This document shows positions 26,721 to 38,479 of a stretch of DNA of 64,000 nt, piece by piece. Below the pieces are notes generated by a model. That model was not told where the DNA came from. It saw only the letters and a list, made by a program, of their open reading frames with translations, and did no database searches. The translations under genes were made by a program, and so were the position numbers. The stretch is taken from the NCBI RefSeq assembly GCF_004005565.1, contig NZ_SADD01000004.1, positions 248,001-312,000 of the forward strand, given 5' to 3'. The DNA is from Lujinxingia sediminis (GTDB taxonomy: Bacteria; Myxococcota_A; Bradymonadia; Bradymonadales; Bradymonadaceae). How positions within the stretch are numbered: position 1 is the stretch's first letter; each line of letters opens with the position of its first letter.

Positions 26721-28061
26721 TCAAAGTTTGCGATAAATCGTCCGCGTCGCGATGCCCAGCAGTTTGGCCGCGAGGTTTTTATCGCCCTGAGTCATCTTGA
26801 GCGTTTCGTGCAGCACCCGCTTTTCTATCTCTTCGAGCGATGTTCCCAGCGGAATGGTGATATGCCGCGACTCCGCCGGACGCTCCACAAGCTGCGCGGG
26901 CAGGTCATCGACGTCGATCTTTTCGTCGCGATCGAGCACCACCGCGCGCTCTACCACGTTCTCCAACTCCCGCACATTGCCCGGCCAGTGGTAGGCCTCC
27001 ATCGCCTGAAGCGCCTCGGGGGTGAAGCCGGCGATCTGGCGATGGTTCTTCTCGTTGTAGCGCCTTAAAAAATGCTCACTGAGCAGGGGCACATCCTCCA
27101 TGCGATGGCGCAGGGGCGGGATCTTGATATCGATGACATTTAGTCGATAGTAAAGATCTTCACGAAACGTCCCCTCCCGAAGCTCTGCCTCCAGATCTTT
27201 ATGCGTCGCCGCCACCACCCGCACATCGACCCGGGTGGGCGTGTTGGAGCCCAGGCGCTCAAAGGTCCCCTCCTGCAGCACCCTCAAGAGCTTCACCTGC
27301 ACCTGTGGCGAGAGCTCGCCAATCTCATCGAGAAAGAGCGTGCCGCCGTCGGCAGCTTCGAAACGACCGATCTTACGCTGCGTCGCACCGGTAAACGCCC
27401 CCTTCTCGTAGCCAAAAAGCTCGCTCTCCAGGAGCGCTTCAGGCAGCGCCGCGCAGTTAATCGTCACAAAGGGCTTATCGGCGCGCTTGCTCAATCTCCC
27501 GATCATCCGTGCGAAAAGCTCTTTCCCGGTTCCACTCTCCCCGGTGATTAACACCGTGGCGTCGCTGGGCGCGACCTGACGCACCCGACCAACCGCCTCG
27601 CGCATCAGCGCGGCCTGCCCCACCACGCTGCGCTCCTCCTCCAGATCGGCCAGACGCGCTTTGAGTTCGCGGTTTTCCTCGACCAACGCCTGACGCTCCA
27701 GGGCCTGTCGCACCGCCTTTAAGATCGTGGCGCGCTTGATTGGCTTGGCCACAAAATCATACGCCCCCTCCTTCATGCCCAACACCGCGCGCTCCACCGT
27801 GCCAAACGCCGTCATCAAGATGACCTCGGCCTGAGGCTGAAGCGTCTGCACCAGCTTAAGCAGATCCATCCCGTCGATATCCGGCATCATCAGGTCGGTG
27901 AGCACCAGCTCAAAACGCTGCTCGCGCAACAGATCCAGCGCCTCTTGCCCGCCTGTGGCCGTGGCCACCTGGTAGCCCTCCTTCAAAAAAAGGCGCTCCA
28001 GGGTCTTGAGGTGGGCGACCTCATCGTCCACCAGCAAAAGGCGCGCTTGATGTGCGTCCAT
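26721..28061 (-). CDS. NtrC-family sigma-54-dependent response regulator
   Basis: A 446-aa activator of sigma-54 RNA polymerase. Receiver domain, residues 1-120: LLVDDE, phospho-acceptor Asp in VLTDLMMPDIDG, Lys in FVAKPI. AAA+ domain, about 140-375: Walker A GESGTGKE, the GAFTGA loop that contacts sigma-54, Walker B GGTLFLDEIGEL, and the sensor R-finger region. The C-terminal Fis-type helix-turn-helix ends in NLAAKLLGIATRTIYRKL. The start ATG at 28061 (MDAHQ) has GGAGAG 3 bp upstream of a tandem ATG. No histidine kinase is encoded in the window, so it is an orphan here. Its place directly before the T2SS control region suggests it regulates that operon. Confidence 0.96.
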   Translation of the reverse strand: MDAHQARLLLVDDEVAHLKTLERLFLKEGYQVATATGGQEALDLLREQRFELVLTDLMMPDIDGMDLLKLVQTLQPQAEVILMTAFGTVERAVLGMKEGAYDFVAKPIKRATILKAVRQALERQALVEENRELKARLADLEEERSVVGQAALMREAVGRVRQVAPSDATVLITGESGTGKELFARMIGRLSKRADKPFVTINCAALPEALLESELFGYEKGAFTGATQRKIGRFEAADGGTLFLDEIGELSPQVQVKLLRVLQEGTFERLGSNTPTRVDVRVVAATHKDLEAELREGTFREDLYYRLNVIDIKIPPLRHRMEDVPLLSEHFLRRYNEKNHRQIAGFTPEALQAMEAYHWPGNVRELENVVERAVVLDRDEKIDVDDLPAQLVERPAESRHITIPLGTSLEEIEKRVLHETLKMTQGDKNLAAKLLGIATRTIYRKL

Positions 28062-28264
28062 CATCTCTCCGAAGGCAGCTTTAAGGGATACGTGCTCGCG
28101 CGCAATCAACCGGCGGCCTTCCCTGCTCCATTCCCGCCCTTCCACATCCGGGGGGCGGCCACAATCCCGAGCTCAAAGCGGCGCCTTCTAACGTGAACGC
28201 GCGTTGAAAGGGAAGGCAAACTTCGATAGAAAATTCTGCGCAGCATCTCTCACCAGGCTCGGTT

Positions 28265-29887
28265 ATGGCGAAGGTCCTCTATCGCGACACGCGTGGCATT
28301 CAGCGCACGCTGGTCCTCGACAACATCACGCGCATTGGTCGCCACCCCGAGCAGGACATCCAGATCCTGGATCGGGTGGTCTCCAAAGAGCACGCGATTA
28401 TCGAGCGCAACATCGAGGGCCACTTCGAGGTGCGCGACGGCGGCAGCCGCAACGGCACCTACCTCAACGGCCAGCTCCTGGAGGCGCCGAAGCTGCTCAC
28501 CCATAACGACACCATCAGCGTGGGCGCCACCGACATCATCTTCTACGAAGATCCCACCGATCATCGCTCCCGCAACAAAGTCACCATCCACAGCGACGAT
28601 CTGGAGAGCCACGTCCGAAACCGCATCACCCAGGACAGCCGGGCGAACTTTTTGCCCGAGGGCCAGATCTCCGATCAAAGCGCGCTTCGCCAGGACTACG
28701 AAAAGCTGCGCATCGCCCACGAGCTCGGCCAGTCCATCGGCGTGGAGACCGACCTGGACATCCTGCTTGAGAAGATCCTGGAGAAGGCTTTTGAGATCTT
28801 CCCGGCCGACCACGGCGTGATCCTGCTTCGTCTGGAAGGCACCGATCGCCTGGTGCCCATGGTCGTGCGCGGTCGCAATGAAGACGTCAACGTGGGCGAT
28901 GTGCGCATCTCGCGCACCATCCTCAACGAGGTCATCGAAGAGAAGCAGGCCGTGCTCTCGTCAGATGCCATGATGGACAGCCGCTTCTCCGGCGCCCACT
29001 CGATCATCCTGGGCAACATCCGCTCCACCATGAGCGTGCCCCTTCTGCTCGACGATCGCATCCTCGGGGTCATCCACCTCGACTCGAAGGTGGCCAGCGG
29101 GGCGTTTACCGAGAAAGATCTGGAGATCTTAAGCGGCTTCGCCCGCCAGGCTGCCGTGCTCATCGAGCACCACCGGCTTATCAAGCAGATGGAGAGCGAG
29201 ATCGTCGCCCGCGAGAAACTCCACCGCCTGCTCTCCCCTCAGCTTGTCGAAGAAGTCGTCAGTGGCCGCCTGGAGCTCAAAAAAGGCGGCGAATTACGCC
29301 GTGCCACGGTGATGTTCGCCGATATTCGCAACTTCACCGCCTACAGCGAACGCCACGATCCGCAGCATATCGTCGAGCTCCTCAACGAGTATTTTGAGCT
29401 GATGGTCGACGTGATCTTCAAATACGAAGGAACCCTCGACAAGTTCATCGGGGACGAGATCATGGCGGTCTGGGGCGCCCCTATCTCGCACCCCGACGAT
29501 ACCGAGCGCGCGGTGCGCTGCGCGCTGGAGATGCAGCAGGCCCTGCAGGCTTTTAACTCGCGACGCCAGGAAGGCGACGGCAACACCCTCTCGATCGGCA
29601 TCGGGCTGAACACCGGCCAGGTGGTCGCCGGCTATATGGGCTCCACCAAGAGCATGGATTACACGGTGATGGGCGATGTGGTGAACACCGCCAGCCGCAT
29701 CTGCTCCTCTGCGGGGCCGGGCGAGGTGGTGGTCGGACCGTTGACCTTCGGGGATGTCGCACCGATGGTGGTCAGCGAGAAGCTCCCGCCGACGCGGCTC
29801 AAAGGCAAGAGCGAACACGTCGATCTCTACCGGCTACGCAGCCTTCGCAACCGTCCGGTCCACCCGACCCTGCGAAACCTCACCTGA
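28265..29887 (+). CDS. FHA-GAF-class III adenylate cyclase
   Basis: The 540-aa cytoplasmic signalling protein has three modules. An N-terminal FHA domain (RIGRHPEQDIQI, VSKEHAII, SRNGTYLNG) would bind phosphothreonine. A GAF domain covers about residues 150-310. A class III cyclase domain covers about 345-520, with metal Asp in VMFADIRNFT, the GDEIMAVWG segment, Lys in TLDKFIGDE and the MGDVVNTASRI transition-state Asn/Arg. The Lys and the DYTVMGD Thr favour ATP over GTP, so cAMP is the likely product. It is divergent from the NtrC-type gene with 203 bp between them and precedes a Ser/Thr kinase, which could phosphorylate an FHA ligand (inference). Confidence 0.94.
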   Translation: MAKVLYRDTRGIQRTLVLDNITRIGRHPEQDIQILDRVVSKEHAIIERNIEGHFEVRDGGSRNGTYLNGQLLEAPKLLTHNDTISVGATDIIFYEDPTDHRSRNKVTIHSDDLESHVRNRITQDSRANFLPEGQISDQSALRQDYEKLRIAHELGQSIGVETDLDILLEKILEKAFEIFPADHGVILLRLEGTDRLVPMVVRGRNEDVNVGDVRISRTILNEVIEEKQAVLSSDAMMDSRFSGAHSIILGNIRSTMSVPLLLDDRILGVIHLDSKVASGAFTEKDLEILSGFARQAAVLIEHHRLIKQMESEIVAREKLHRLLSPQLVEEVVSGRLELKKGGELRRATVMFADIRNFTAYSERHDPQHIVELLNEYFELMVDVIFKYEGTLDKFIGDEIMAVWGAPISHPDDTERAVRCALEMQQALQAFNSRRQEGDGNTLSIGIGLNTGQVVAGYMGSTKSMDYTVMGDVVNTASRICSSAGPGEVVVGPLTFGDVAPMVVSEKLPPTRLKGKSEHVDLYRLRSLRNRPVHPTLRNLT

Positions 29888-29988
29888 GTCCGACAGCCTG
29901 TGCGGACGGTTGGCCCGCGCGCGACCCTGGGCTATACTCCGCTCGTCTTTCCTCCAGATAACCTTTAGCGCGACGCGTGGCCCCCTTC

Positions 29989-31566
29989 ATGGCGCAACCC
30001 AGATATCAAGTCATCGAGCGCATCGACGCCGGCGGTATGGCCGAGGTCTTCAAGGCTAACTCCACCAGCCTGCAGGGCTTTGAGAAGCTCGTCGCCATCA
30101 AGCGCATCCTACCCAACCTCACCCAGAACGAGCGCTTCGTGCGCATGTTCCTTGATGAGGCCAAGGTCAGCCTGCACCTCAACCACACCAACTGCGTGCA
30201 GGTCTTCGACCTGGGGATCGCCGACGGCACCTACTTCATCGTCATGGAGTTCGTCGACGGCACCAACCTCAAGAAGCTCATCGAAGTGCTGGCTCGCCAG
30301 GGTCAGGGCATCAGCGTGGCGCAGGCGGTCTTTATGGCCATCGAGATCTGCAAAGGTCTCACCCACGCCCACGACAAACTCGATCAACAGGGCCGCCCGC
30401 TGGGTATCGTGCACCGCGACATCAGCCCACCCAACGTGCTGATCTCGCGCGCCGGTGAAGTGAAGATCACCGACTTCGGCCTGGCCAAAGCCAAGAGCCA
30501 GGCCGAGATCACCGATCCCGGCGTGGTCAAAGGCAAGTTCGGCTACCTCTCGCCGGAGGCCGCTCACGGCGAGGAGGTCGACGCCCGCACCGACATCTTT
30601 GCCCTGGGCATCCTTCTGTGGGAGATGCTCGCCGGGCGCCGTCTTTTCCTGGGCGAGTCGGATTACGGCACGCTGCAGCTGGTGCGAAAGGCCAAAATAC
30701 CCTCGATCCGCGAGATTCGCCCGGACGTGCCCCGCGAGCTGGAGGTGGTACTTGGCCGCGCGCTGGCCCGTGACCCTCAAAAGCGCATTCAGACCGCTGA
30801 GGAGCTCGCCTACCAACTCGCCGAATTCCTCTTCGCCTACGGCCAGGTGGTCACGAGCTACGATCTGGCCGACCTGGTGGGTGCGGTCATCGAGAAGCGT
30901 CCCAAACGCGCGCGCACCGTGCAGGATATGGCCGTGGATATGGCCATCCAGCAGCAGCTCAACCAGCTTAAGAGCCTGGAGCAGATCCAGGATCTCGATC
31001 TTTACCTCACCCAGCATTACGACTCGCTTCCCGACCAGGGGGAGGCCTCCCAGCCGGGTGCGGCGGGCGACTTTGAAGATCCCCGCATGTGGGCCGACCT
31101 GGGCTTTGGCAGCGATACGAGCGTCGGCGAGGTGGCCGCGCCTCCGGCCGAACAGGCCCCCGCCCAGCCGGACTCCTGGCAGGCAGCAGGCCTGGCCGAT
31201 CTGGGCCGCTCCACCTCGGCGATGCAGGCGATCAAGGGACCGGGCAACGCGACGAAGGACAACGCCCGCCAGGGAGGTCCACCGACCATCCCCGGGGCAG
31301 TCCGCAGCCCGGTGGCAGGCGGAGTGCCTTCGGCAACTCCTTCGGCCGCCCCTTCCGACGCCGTCGCCCAGCCCGGCCAGCCCGGGCCGGTCGCCCAGGC
31401 CGAACCCTCGCCACCCGCCCCGATGGCTTCCCAGACGGCATCTCAGCCCGCAGCTGCCCCTGTAGAAGCCGGGGGGGTGGGCAAGACAGCGATCATCGTC
31501 GCGCTCATCGTTGTGGTGCTCGGCGCTGGCGCTGCCTTCTTTTTAGGCTTGATTCCTCCCGGCTAG
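29989..31566 (+). CDS. Membrane-anchored Ser/Thr protein kinase
   Basis: A Hanks-type kinase with a complete active site: Gly loop DAGGMAEVFKA, VAIKRI lysine, HRDISPPNVL catalytic loop with Asp and Asn, TDFGLAKAKSQ, and YLSPEA for the activation segment. Kinase domain is about residues 5-285. A Pro/Ala/Gln-rich region follows and one transmembrane helix (AIIVALIVVVLGAGAAFFLG) sits at the extreme C-terminus, with almost nothing beyond it. The kinase is therefore cytoplasmic and tail-anchored. I use the ATG at 29989; a GTG at 29977 would add four residues. Start of a possible operon with glgC and GH57 (gap 90 bp). Confidence 0.93.
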   Translation: MAQPRYQVIERIDAGGMAEVFKANSTSLQGFEKLVAIKRILPNLTQNERFVRMFLDEAKVSLHLNHTNCVQVFDLGIADGTYFIVMEFVDGTNLKKLIEVLARQGQGISVAQAVFMAIEICKGLTHAHDKLDQQGRPLGIVHRDISPPNVLISRAGEVKITDFGLAKAKSQAEITDPGVVKGKFGYLSPEAAHGEEVDARTDIFALGILLWEMLAGRRLFLGESDYGTLQLVRKAKIPSIREIRPDVPRELEVVLGRALARDPQKRIQTAEELAYQLAEFLFAYGQVVTSYDLADLVGAVIEKRPKRARTVQDMAVDMAIQQQLNQLKSLEQIQDLDLYLTQHYDSLPDQGEASQPGAAGDFEDPRMWADLGFGSDTSVGEVAAPPAEQAPAQPDSWQAAGLADLGRSTSAMQAIKGPGNATKDNARQGGPPTIPGAVRSPVAGGVPSATPSAAPSDAVAQPGQPGPVAQAEPSPPAPMASQTASQPAAAPVEAGGVGKTAIIVALIVVVLGAGAAFFLGLIPPG

Positions 31567-31656
31567 CCCTACAATTCGCAGTCCCGCGCCGTACCCTTAC
31601 TCGCGGAGCCGCCGTACCGCTCCACTCGTCTCTCTTTTGACCCGGTGGACCACGCT

Positions 31657-32895
31657 ATGAATGACGTGCTCGTCATGATCCTGGCAGGCGGCGAAGGCAA
31701 GCGCCTGCGACCGTTGACCCTTGACCGCGCCAAACCCGCGGTGCCCTTCGGCGGGCGCTACCGCATCATCGACCTGGTGCTCTCAAACTTCGTCAACAGC
31801 GGCTTCTACAAGATCAAAGTTTTAACCCAGTACAAGAGCGACTCGCTGATCAACCATATCAGCCGAGGCTGGCATCTGGCGCAGTTTATTGACCACTACA
31901 TCGACGCGGTCCCCGCCCAGCAGCGCCGCGGTCCCCAGTGGTTTCAGGGCAGCGCCGACGCCATCTACCAGAACCTCAATCTCATCTACGATGAGGAGCC
32001 GGCTGATGTCTGCGTCTTCGGTGGCGACAACATCTACAAGATGGATGTGCGCCAGATGCTCGACTTCCACCGCAGAAAGGACGCCGACCTGACCGTGGCC
32101 GCCATCCCGGTGCCCGTGGAGCAGGGCCGCGCCTTTGGCATCCTGGAGATCGATCGCGACCACCGCATCGTGGGCTTTGCCGAAAAGCCCGAAGAGCCCC
32201 GCGAGATCCCCGGCCGCCCCGGCTGGTGTCTGGCCTCGATGGGCAACTACATCTTCAAAACACCGAGCCTGGTTGAAGAGCTCATCCGCGACGCCCACGA
32301 TGAAGGCAGCGCGCATGATTTTGGCAAAAATATCATCACCAACATGGTGCGCTCCGGCCACCAGGCCACCTTCGTCTACGACTTCTCCACCAACGATGTG
32401 CCAGGTCAATCCGAGCGCGAGCGCAGCTACTGGCGCGACGTGGGTACGATCGATGCGTACTGGGAGTCGTCCATGGATCTGATCAGTGTGGCGCCGGAGT
32501 TTGACCTCTATAACCGGCGCTGGCCCATCCGCACCCACTACCAACACTATCCCCCGGCGAAGTTCGTGCACGACGACCCGGCTGCCAACCGCGTCGGCCA
32601 GGCGATCAACTCGATCGTCGCCGAGGGCTGCATCGTCTCCGGGGGTACCATTCGCAACTCGGTGCTCTTTCAGCGCGTGCGGGTCAACTCCTACTCCAGC
32701 ATCGAAGACTCGGTGCTCTTTGAGCAGGTCGAGGTGGGGCGGCGCGCACGCATTCGCAAGGCGATCATTGAGAAGGACGTCGTGATCCCGCCCGATACCG
32801 TCATCGGCTTTGACGAAGAGCAAGACCGGGCCCGATTCCCGATCAGCGACGCGGGTGTCGTGGTGGTGCCCAAGGGCTATGAGTTTGAGGCATGA
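31657..32895 (+). CDS. glgC: Glucose-1-phosphate adenylyltransferase
   Basis: GlgC makes ADP-glucose for glycogen. The N-terminal nucleotidyltransferase signature is [14 protein letters not shown] with [34 protein letters not shown] and AEKPEEP follow, then SMGNYIF and a C-terminal left-handed beta-helix ([23 protein letters not shown]). The ATG at 31657 is used; an in-frame GTG at 31645 is possible. The stop overlaps the next start (ATGA), tying it to the GH57 enzyme. Confidence 0.95.
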   Translation: MNDVLVMILAGGEGKRLRPLTLDRAKPAVPFGGRYRIIDLVLSNFVNSGFYKIKVLTQYKSDSLINHISRGWHLAQFIDHYIDAVPAQQRRGPQWFQGSADAIYQNLNLIYDEEPADVCVFGGDNIYKMDVRQMLDFHRRKDADLTVAAIPVPVEQGRAFGILEIDRDHRIVGFAEKPEEPREIPGRPGWCLASMGNYIFKTPSLVEELIRDAHDEGSAHDFGKNIITNMVRSGHQATFVYDFSTNDVPGQSERERSYWRDVGTIDAYWESSMDLISVAPEFDLYNRRWPIRTHYQHYPPAKFVHDDPAANRVGQAINSIVAEGCIVSGGTIRNSVLFQRVRVNSYSSIEDSVLFEQVEVGRRARIRKAIIEKDVVIPPDTVIGFDEEQDRARFPISDAGVVVVPKGYEFEA

Positions 32896-35033
32896 GCACG
32901 CCATCGCTCGACGTGCTCTTTATCTGGCATATGCACCAGCCCTACTACGGGGTGGGCGACCAGGGCGACTTTGAGCTCCCCTGGGTACGGCTTCACGCCG
33001 TAAAAGCCTACTTCGACATGGCCTGGTTGCTGGCCGAAAACCCACAGATGCACGCGACGTTCAACTTCTCCGGGAGCCTGCTTCTCCAACTTCAGGAGTG
33101 GGTTGAGGAGGGGCGGCGCGATGCCTGGTGGCACCTCTCACGCGCCTCACTCGACGAGCTGAGCGCGGGCGACAGGCGCACGCTCGTGCATCATTTTTTC
33201 AGCCTCAACCACCCCCACGGGGTGCGCAGCCTGCCCCGCTACGCCGAGCTTCTCGACGCGCGCGAAGCGCGAGGCGAAGAGGTCTGCGCGCGGGAGTGGG
33301 GCGAGGCTGAGTTTGGCGATTTGCAGATGCTTTTTAACCTGGCCTGGTGCGGGTTCGCCGCTCTGGAAGAGTACCCCCGGCTGCGCGCCTGGCGTGACCA
33401 GGGCCGAGACTTCAGCAGGGAGGACCGCCTCGCCCTTCTCGACCTCCATATCGAGATCATGGCGCGGGTGTTGCCTCTTTACCGGGAGCTCTGGGAGCGC
33501 GGGCAGATCGAGGTGAGCGTCACCCCGATGTTCCACCCCATTATGCCCCTGCTCATCGACACCGACACCGCCCGTCGCGCCACGCCGCAGCGCCCCACCC
33601 CGCCCAGGCTTCAAGCCCCCGACGACGCCCGCCGCCATATCGCGCAGGCGCTTGAGTACGCCGAAGCGATCTTCGGAAGACGCCCGAGCGGCATGTGGCC
33701 CTCGGAGGGGTCGGTCTCCCCGGAAGCCGTTGCGCTCTTTGAAGGTGCCGGCGTGCGCTGGATCGCCAGCGACGAGGCGATCCTCGCAGGCTCGTGCGAC
33801 TTTGAACGCGATCGCGACCTCTGGCGCTCCTGGCGGCTGAACCAGGCCCCCCAGACCGCGATCTTTTTTCGCGACCACGGCCTGAGCGATCGCCTTGGCT
33901 TCTCCTACGCCCATATGGATGCTGACGAGGCCGCGGCCGACCTGATCGGAGCCCTTGAAGGCATCGCGCGCGCCGCCCACCGCGATGAGAATCCTCGCCC
34001 CATGGCGGCCATCATCCTCGACGGTGAGAACCCCTGGGAGCACTACCCCGAAGATGGCCGACTCTTCTTGCAGGCCCTCTACGAGCGCCTCGGCGACCAC
34101 GCCTCCCTGGTCCCCTCAACCCCCGGCGACCATCTGGCGCGCGGAGGAAGCTCAGGACACCTTGAGCATCTACACTCCGGCTCCTGGATCCTGGGCAACT
34201 ACCAGATCTGGATCGGCCACTCCGAGACGAACCTCGCATGGGAACTTCTGGGTGAGGCGACACGCTGGCTCGACGAGCAACCTCCACCTGACGCTGAGGA
34301 TAGCCGCGCCCACCAGTCTTTTCAGACCGCGCACCAGGCGCTGATGATGGCTCAGGGCTCCGACTGGTTCTGGTGGTACGGCGACGACTTCAGCTCCGAG
34401 CAAGACGCGCTCTTCGACAGCATCTTTCGCGCGCTGCTTCGCCGCGTCTACACCTCCCCTGGCCATGAGCCTCCCGGCCGACTGCACCACCCGATCAACG
34501 ACTCGAAGACCCCGCCAGATGTCGCCGCCCACCGCGTTCCGACGCACCCGATCAGCCCGCGTATCGACGGGCGACGCGGCGGCTTCTTTGACTGGGAGGG
34601 CGCCGGGTCCTACCTGCCCCGAAGCGGCTACGGAGCGATGTTTGAGACGACCCGCTACGTCGATCAGATTCTCTATGGCTGTGACCACGACCGTCTCTAC
34701 GTGCGCGTCGATCCGGGCCCCGACCTCCGAGAACACCTGCACCTTGAGCTCCGACTGACCTCCCACACGGGCACCTCCACCATCGCGTTGCACCCGAACC
34801 CTTCTGGCCAGCCCCGCGCGCTCAGCCCCGATGCACCAACAGCCCTGGTGGACTGGGCTTTCGCCCAATGCTGGGAGCTCGCACTCTCACGCGCAGCGCT
34901 CGATTGCCTCGCCACACCTGCCGTCGACCTGCGCCTGGCGGTCCTCGACGGGACGCGCGAACTTCGCCACCTCCCCGTTGAGCATCCCCTCACGATTGAG
35001 CTTACTGCCTCGCCAGACGACTGGTTCGTCTAG
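32892..35033 (+). CDS. Glycoside hydrolase family 57 (alpha-amylase/branching type)
   Basis: Residues 1-420 form a GH57 barrel. The N-terminal [12 protein letters not shown] and [11 protein letters not shown] are the first family motifs, [11 protein letters not shown] contains the nucleophile Glu and [14 protein letters not shown] contains the acid/base Asp. GH57 enzymes cleave or transfer alpha-glucans. A C-terminal extension (from about residue 560) with [14 protein letters not shown] and [10 protein letters not shown] is a beta-rich module similar to those on other GH57 proteins. There is no signal peptide, so action on cytoplasmic glycogen fits, as does the 4-bp overlap with glgC. Whether it hydrolyses or branches cannot be read from sequence. 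Confidence 0.92.
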   Translation: MSTPSLDVLFIWHMHQPYYGVGDQGDFELPWVRLHAVKAYFDMAWLLAENPQMHATFNFSGSLLLQLQEWVEEGRRDAWWHLSRASLDELSAGDRRTLVHHFFSLNHPHGVRSLPRYAELLDAREARGEEVCAREWGEAEFGDLQMLFNLAWCGFAALEEYPRLRAWRDQGRDFSREDRLALLDLHIEIMARVLPLYRELWERGQIEVSVTPMFHPIMPLLIDTDTARRATPQRPTPPRLQAPDDARRHIAQALEYAEAIFGRRPSGMWPSEGSVSPEAVALFEGAGVRWIASDEAILAGSCDFERDRDLWRSWRLNQAPQTAIFFRDHGLSDRLGFSYAHMDADEAAADLIGALEGIARAAHRDENPRPMAAIILDGENPWEHYPEDGRLFLQALYERLGDHASLVPSTPGDHLARGGSSGHLEHLHSGSWILGNYQIWIGHSETNLAWELLGEATRWLDEQPPPDAEDSRAHQSFQTAHQALMMAQGSDWFWWYGDDFSSEQDALFDSIFRALLRRVYTSPGHEPPGRLHHPINDSKTPPDVAAHRVPTHPISPRIDGRRGGFFDWEGAGSYLPRSGYGAMFETTRYVDQILYGCDHDRLYVRVDPGPDLREHLHLELRLTSHTGTSTIALHPNPSGQPRALSPDAPTALVDWAFAQCWELALSRAALDCLATPAVDLRLAVLDGTRELRHLPVEHPLTIELTASPDDWFV

Positions 35034-36502
35034 CCAATCTCCCAGGTGCCATAAGGCGGCAGCTCCCGCATCGACTCGCGGATGTAGGGCACATCGGCCT
35101 CCAACTCCTCCCGCGCGCCTTCGATGATGCGTTTAAGTTTGGAGTAGCTGTTGACGATGATCTGCAGCGGGCTGGGCGGGGTGCGAAAGGTCTTATGAAA
35201 CGACGCATAAGGCATATTCGCCACGACCGCCGGGCGAGCGATCTGCTGGATGGGAATCCAGATGAGGTTGCGTCCGGTGGAGAGAGGCGCAAACGCATCA
35301 AAGGAGAGGATCTGCGCATTGCGAGAGCCCACTGATCCCCGCTGCACCGACTCCCAGGCCACCTTCGAGGGCACATTATTGACCACCCCGCCGTCGCAGA
35401 GACGCAGGAGTTGATGCCGCGCGAACACGCTCTCCAGCGGTCCGATCGTCTCCGGATCGTCGTGGAAAACATCAAAATGCAAAAGCCCCGGTACCGAGCA
35501 GCTAAAGCCCGCGGCCTCGATCACCGGGAAATGCTCGGTGCCCGGCTCCGAGCCGAAGACCACCTGGGTGAGCAGACGCGGATTCTTGGAGAGCTGGCGC
35601 ACCGCCCCGAAGAAGAGCTTGAGTTTGCGGCGCAGTGCCAGCGGCGTCATGCCCTCCTCGCCAGACTGCTCGTACTCCCGGTCATCGAAGTGAAAGCCTT
35701 TGCGAACCCCGGTGGCCACGATCTCCAGCTTGATCGGAAGATCGTCAAAACGCGGCATCCCGCTTCCCAGAAGCTCCTGAAACATCTCGCGCGCAAGACG
35801 CATGATGTTGAGATGAAACGCCCCCGGAAAGCCAAAGCGAGAGTAGCCCGTGAAGGGGCGAAAGAGCGTGTTGTAATCGAGGTTTTTGGGCATCGCCAGC
35901 GCGACCGAAACCGGATCGTAGCTACGGTCGATCGCACGCACAAGCCCCAGGAGGCTGCCCATCGAACTGCCCACGATCAGCTCCGGAGTGATGCCCAGCT
36001 CCTTGAGCATCGCGAAGGTACCCAGGTGCACAAGCCCCGCGCCGCCTCCACCGCCGAGCACAAGCACCAGCCGTTTCTGACGCAGCTCCGCGTCCAGGTG
36101 CTCCGCTCCGAAAGTGCTGGCGTGGCGTGTCAGCAGCTGCGAGCGCGTCTGTTCGACGCGCATCGCCACCACCGGCGCGATCTCGCGCAGACCGTCCACC
36201 CGAACCTCGCCAGTCTCCGGCAAGAGCGGCACCAGTGACTCCACCAACCACCGGCGCAACGCGTCGACGTCTTCGCTCAGCGAGATGTCGTTTCCCACCG
36301 GGGTGCGAAAGAGGTTCATCTGCCCCAGCGCCGCCGCGTAGCGAAAGAGTGCCTGATGGCGCACGTGCAAGACGTTGGGTTGATCGACGATCAGCCTGAT
36401 AAAGCGCTGCTCAAAGTCCTTGAGCTCGCGCACCCGCACAAAATGTCGACCGTATCGACTCAAACGCCACTCGCTGCTGCATGATGCTCGCCGGTCCCTC
36501 AA
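35030..36502 (-). CDS. Patatin-like phospholipase
   Basis: A 490-aa protein with the patatin Ser-Asp dyad: oxyanion hole GGGGGAGLVHLG, nucleophile elbow GSSMG and the later DGG. The N-terminal 165 residues are an extra domain (LRRWLVESLVPLLP) not found in short patatins. No signal peptide is evident. It probably cleaves acyl chains from phospholipids. It converges on the GH57 gene with a 4-bp overlap of the stops. The start is uncertain; the first ATG is used. Confidence 0.88.
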   Translation of the reverse strand: MRDRRASCSSEWRLSRYGRHFVRVRELKDFEQRFIRLIVDQPNVLHVRHQALFRYAAALGQMNLFRTPVGNDISLSEDVDALRRWLVESLVPLLPETGEVRVDGLREIAPVVAMRVEQTRSQLLTRHASTFGAEHLDAELRQKRLVLVLGGGGGAGLVHLGTFAMLKELGITPELIVGSSMGSLLGLVRAIDRSYDPVSVALAMPKNLDYNTLFRPFTGYSRFGFPGAFHLNIMRLAREMFQELLGSGMPRFDDLPIKLEIVATGVRKGFHFDDREYEQSGEEGMTPLALRRKLKLFFGAVRQLSKNPRLLTQVVFGSEPGTEHFPVIEAAGFSCSVPGLLHFDVFHDDPETIGPLESVFARHQLLRLCDGGVVNNVPSKVAWESVQRGSVGSRNAQILSFDAFAPLSTGRNLIWIPIQQIARPAVVANMPYASFHKTFRTPPSPLQIIVNSYSKLKRIIEGAREELEADVPYIRESMRELPPYGTWEIG

Positions 36503-36622
36503 TGACCAACGCCGGCGCAGGGGCGCCGGCGCAGATTATCGGCGTTCGCGCCGATCCTGGCAAAGAGATTTTCGCCACCGGCACAGAACCCGCTGCTGAA
36601 GCGGCCCTGCGCCGGTTGAGAA

Positions 36623-37825
<1,203 letters not shown>

Positions 37826-37987
37826 GCATGCCTCGAATGGTTGGAATCTCGCCGCAGGCGCACGCAACTCTGCGCAACGCTGCGGTCACTGGCCGAAGGC
37901 CTCCGTTCCGGAACTCCGCGAAGGGGGTGGTCGTAATCACCAGCCCGGCCGATTCAATACTGCGAATGCTACGGGAAAAAGACGCCC

Positions 37988-38479
37988 TCAGGCGCCCTGA
38001 TCGGGATGGTTGGGGCAGGCCGGGATCTCGCACTCGGCATAAAGCTCGATCTTCTTGCGCCGTACCTGATACTGCATCTTCTCGGCGATCGCCTGGATGC
38101 GCTCATTGAGCCCGTCATCGTTGAACTCGATGATCTTACGGCAGTCCACACAGATCAGGTGATCATGCTGCGGATCCTGGTTGTGGATCGGATCGTAGCG
38201 CGTCTGGCCATCACCGAAATCCTTGGGGAGCGCAAACCCCTGCTCCACCAGTAATTTCAGCGTGCGATACACTGTGGCGTAGCCGATGCGCGGCTGATGC
38301 TCACGCACATCCTCCAGCAGTTCGTCCGCGCTGATGTGCTTGTCGAGCCAGAAGAAGCGCTCCACGATCACGTCACGCTGCTTGGTCGACTTGAGCCCGG
38401 CCTCCTGAAGACGCTCCGAGAATGCCTCCATCGCCTCGGCCACACGGGCCTCTCGCTCTTCTAACGACTGTTCAGCCAC
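37988..38479 (-). CDS. fur: Fur-family metalloregulator
   Basis: A DNA-binding repressor of the Fur family. LKSTKQRDVIVERFF and the winged-helix ISADELLEDVREHQPRIGYATVYRTLKLLVEQG form the DNA-binding half. The dimerisation half has the metal-ligand motif HDHLICVDCRKIIEF and a C-terminal CEIPAC pair, which suggests a structural zinc site. The start is uncertain: I use the GTG at 38479 (VAEQSLEERE); an ATG at 38431 would also give a normal Fur. Whether it senses Fe, Zn or peroxide cannot be decided; the pattern is closest to Fur sensu stricto. Confidence 0.9.
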   Translation of the reverse strand: MAEQSLEEREARVAEAMEAFSERLQEAGLKSTKQRDVIVERFFWLDKHISADELLEDVREHQPRIGYATVYRTLKLLVEQGFALPKDFGDGQTRYDPIHNQDPQHDHLICVDCRKIIEFNDDGLNERIQAIAEKMQYQVRRKKIELYAECEIPACPNHPDQGA

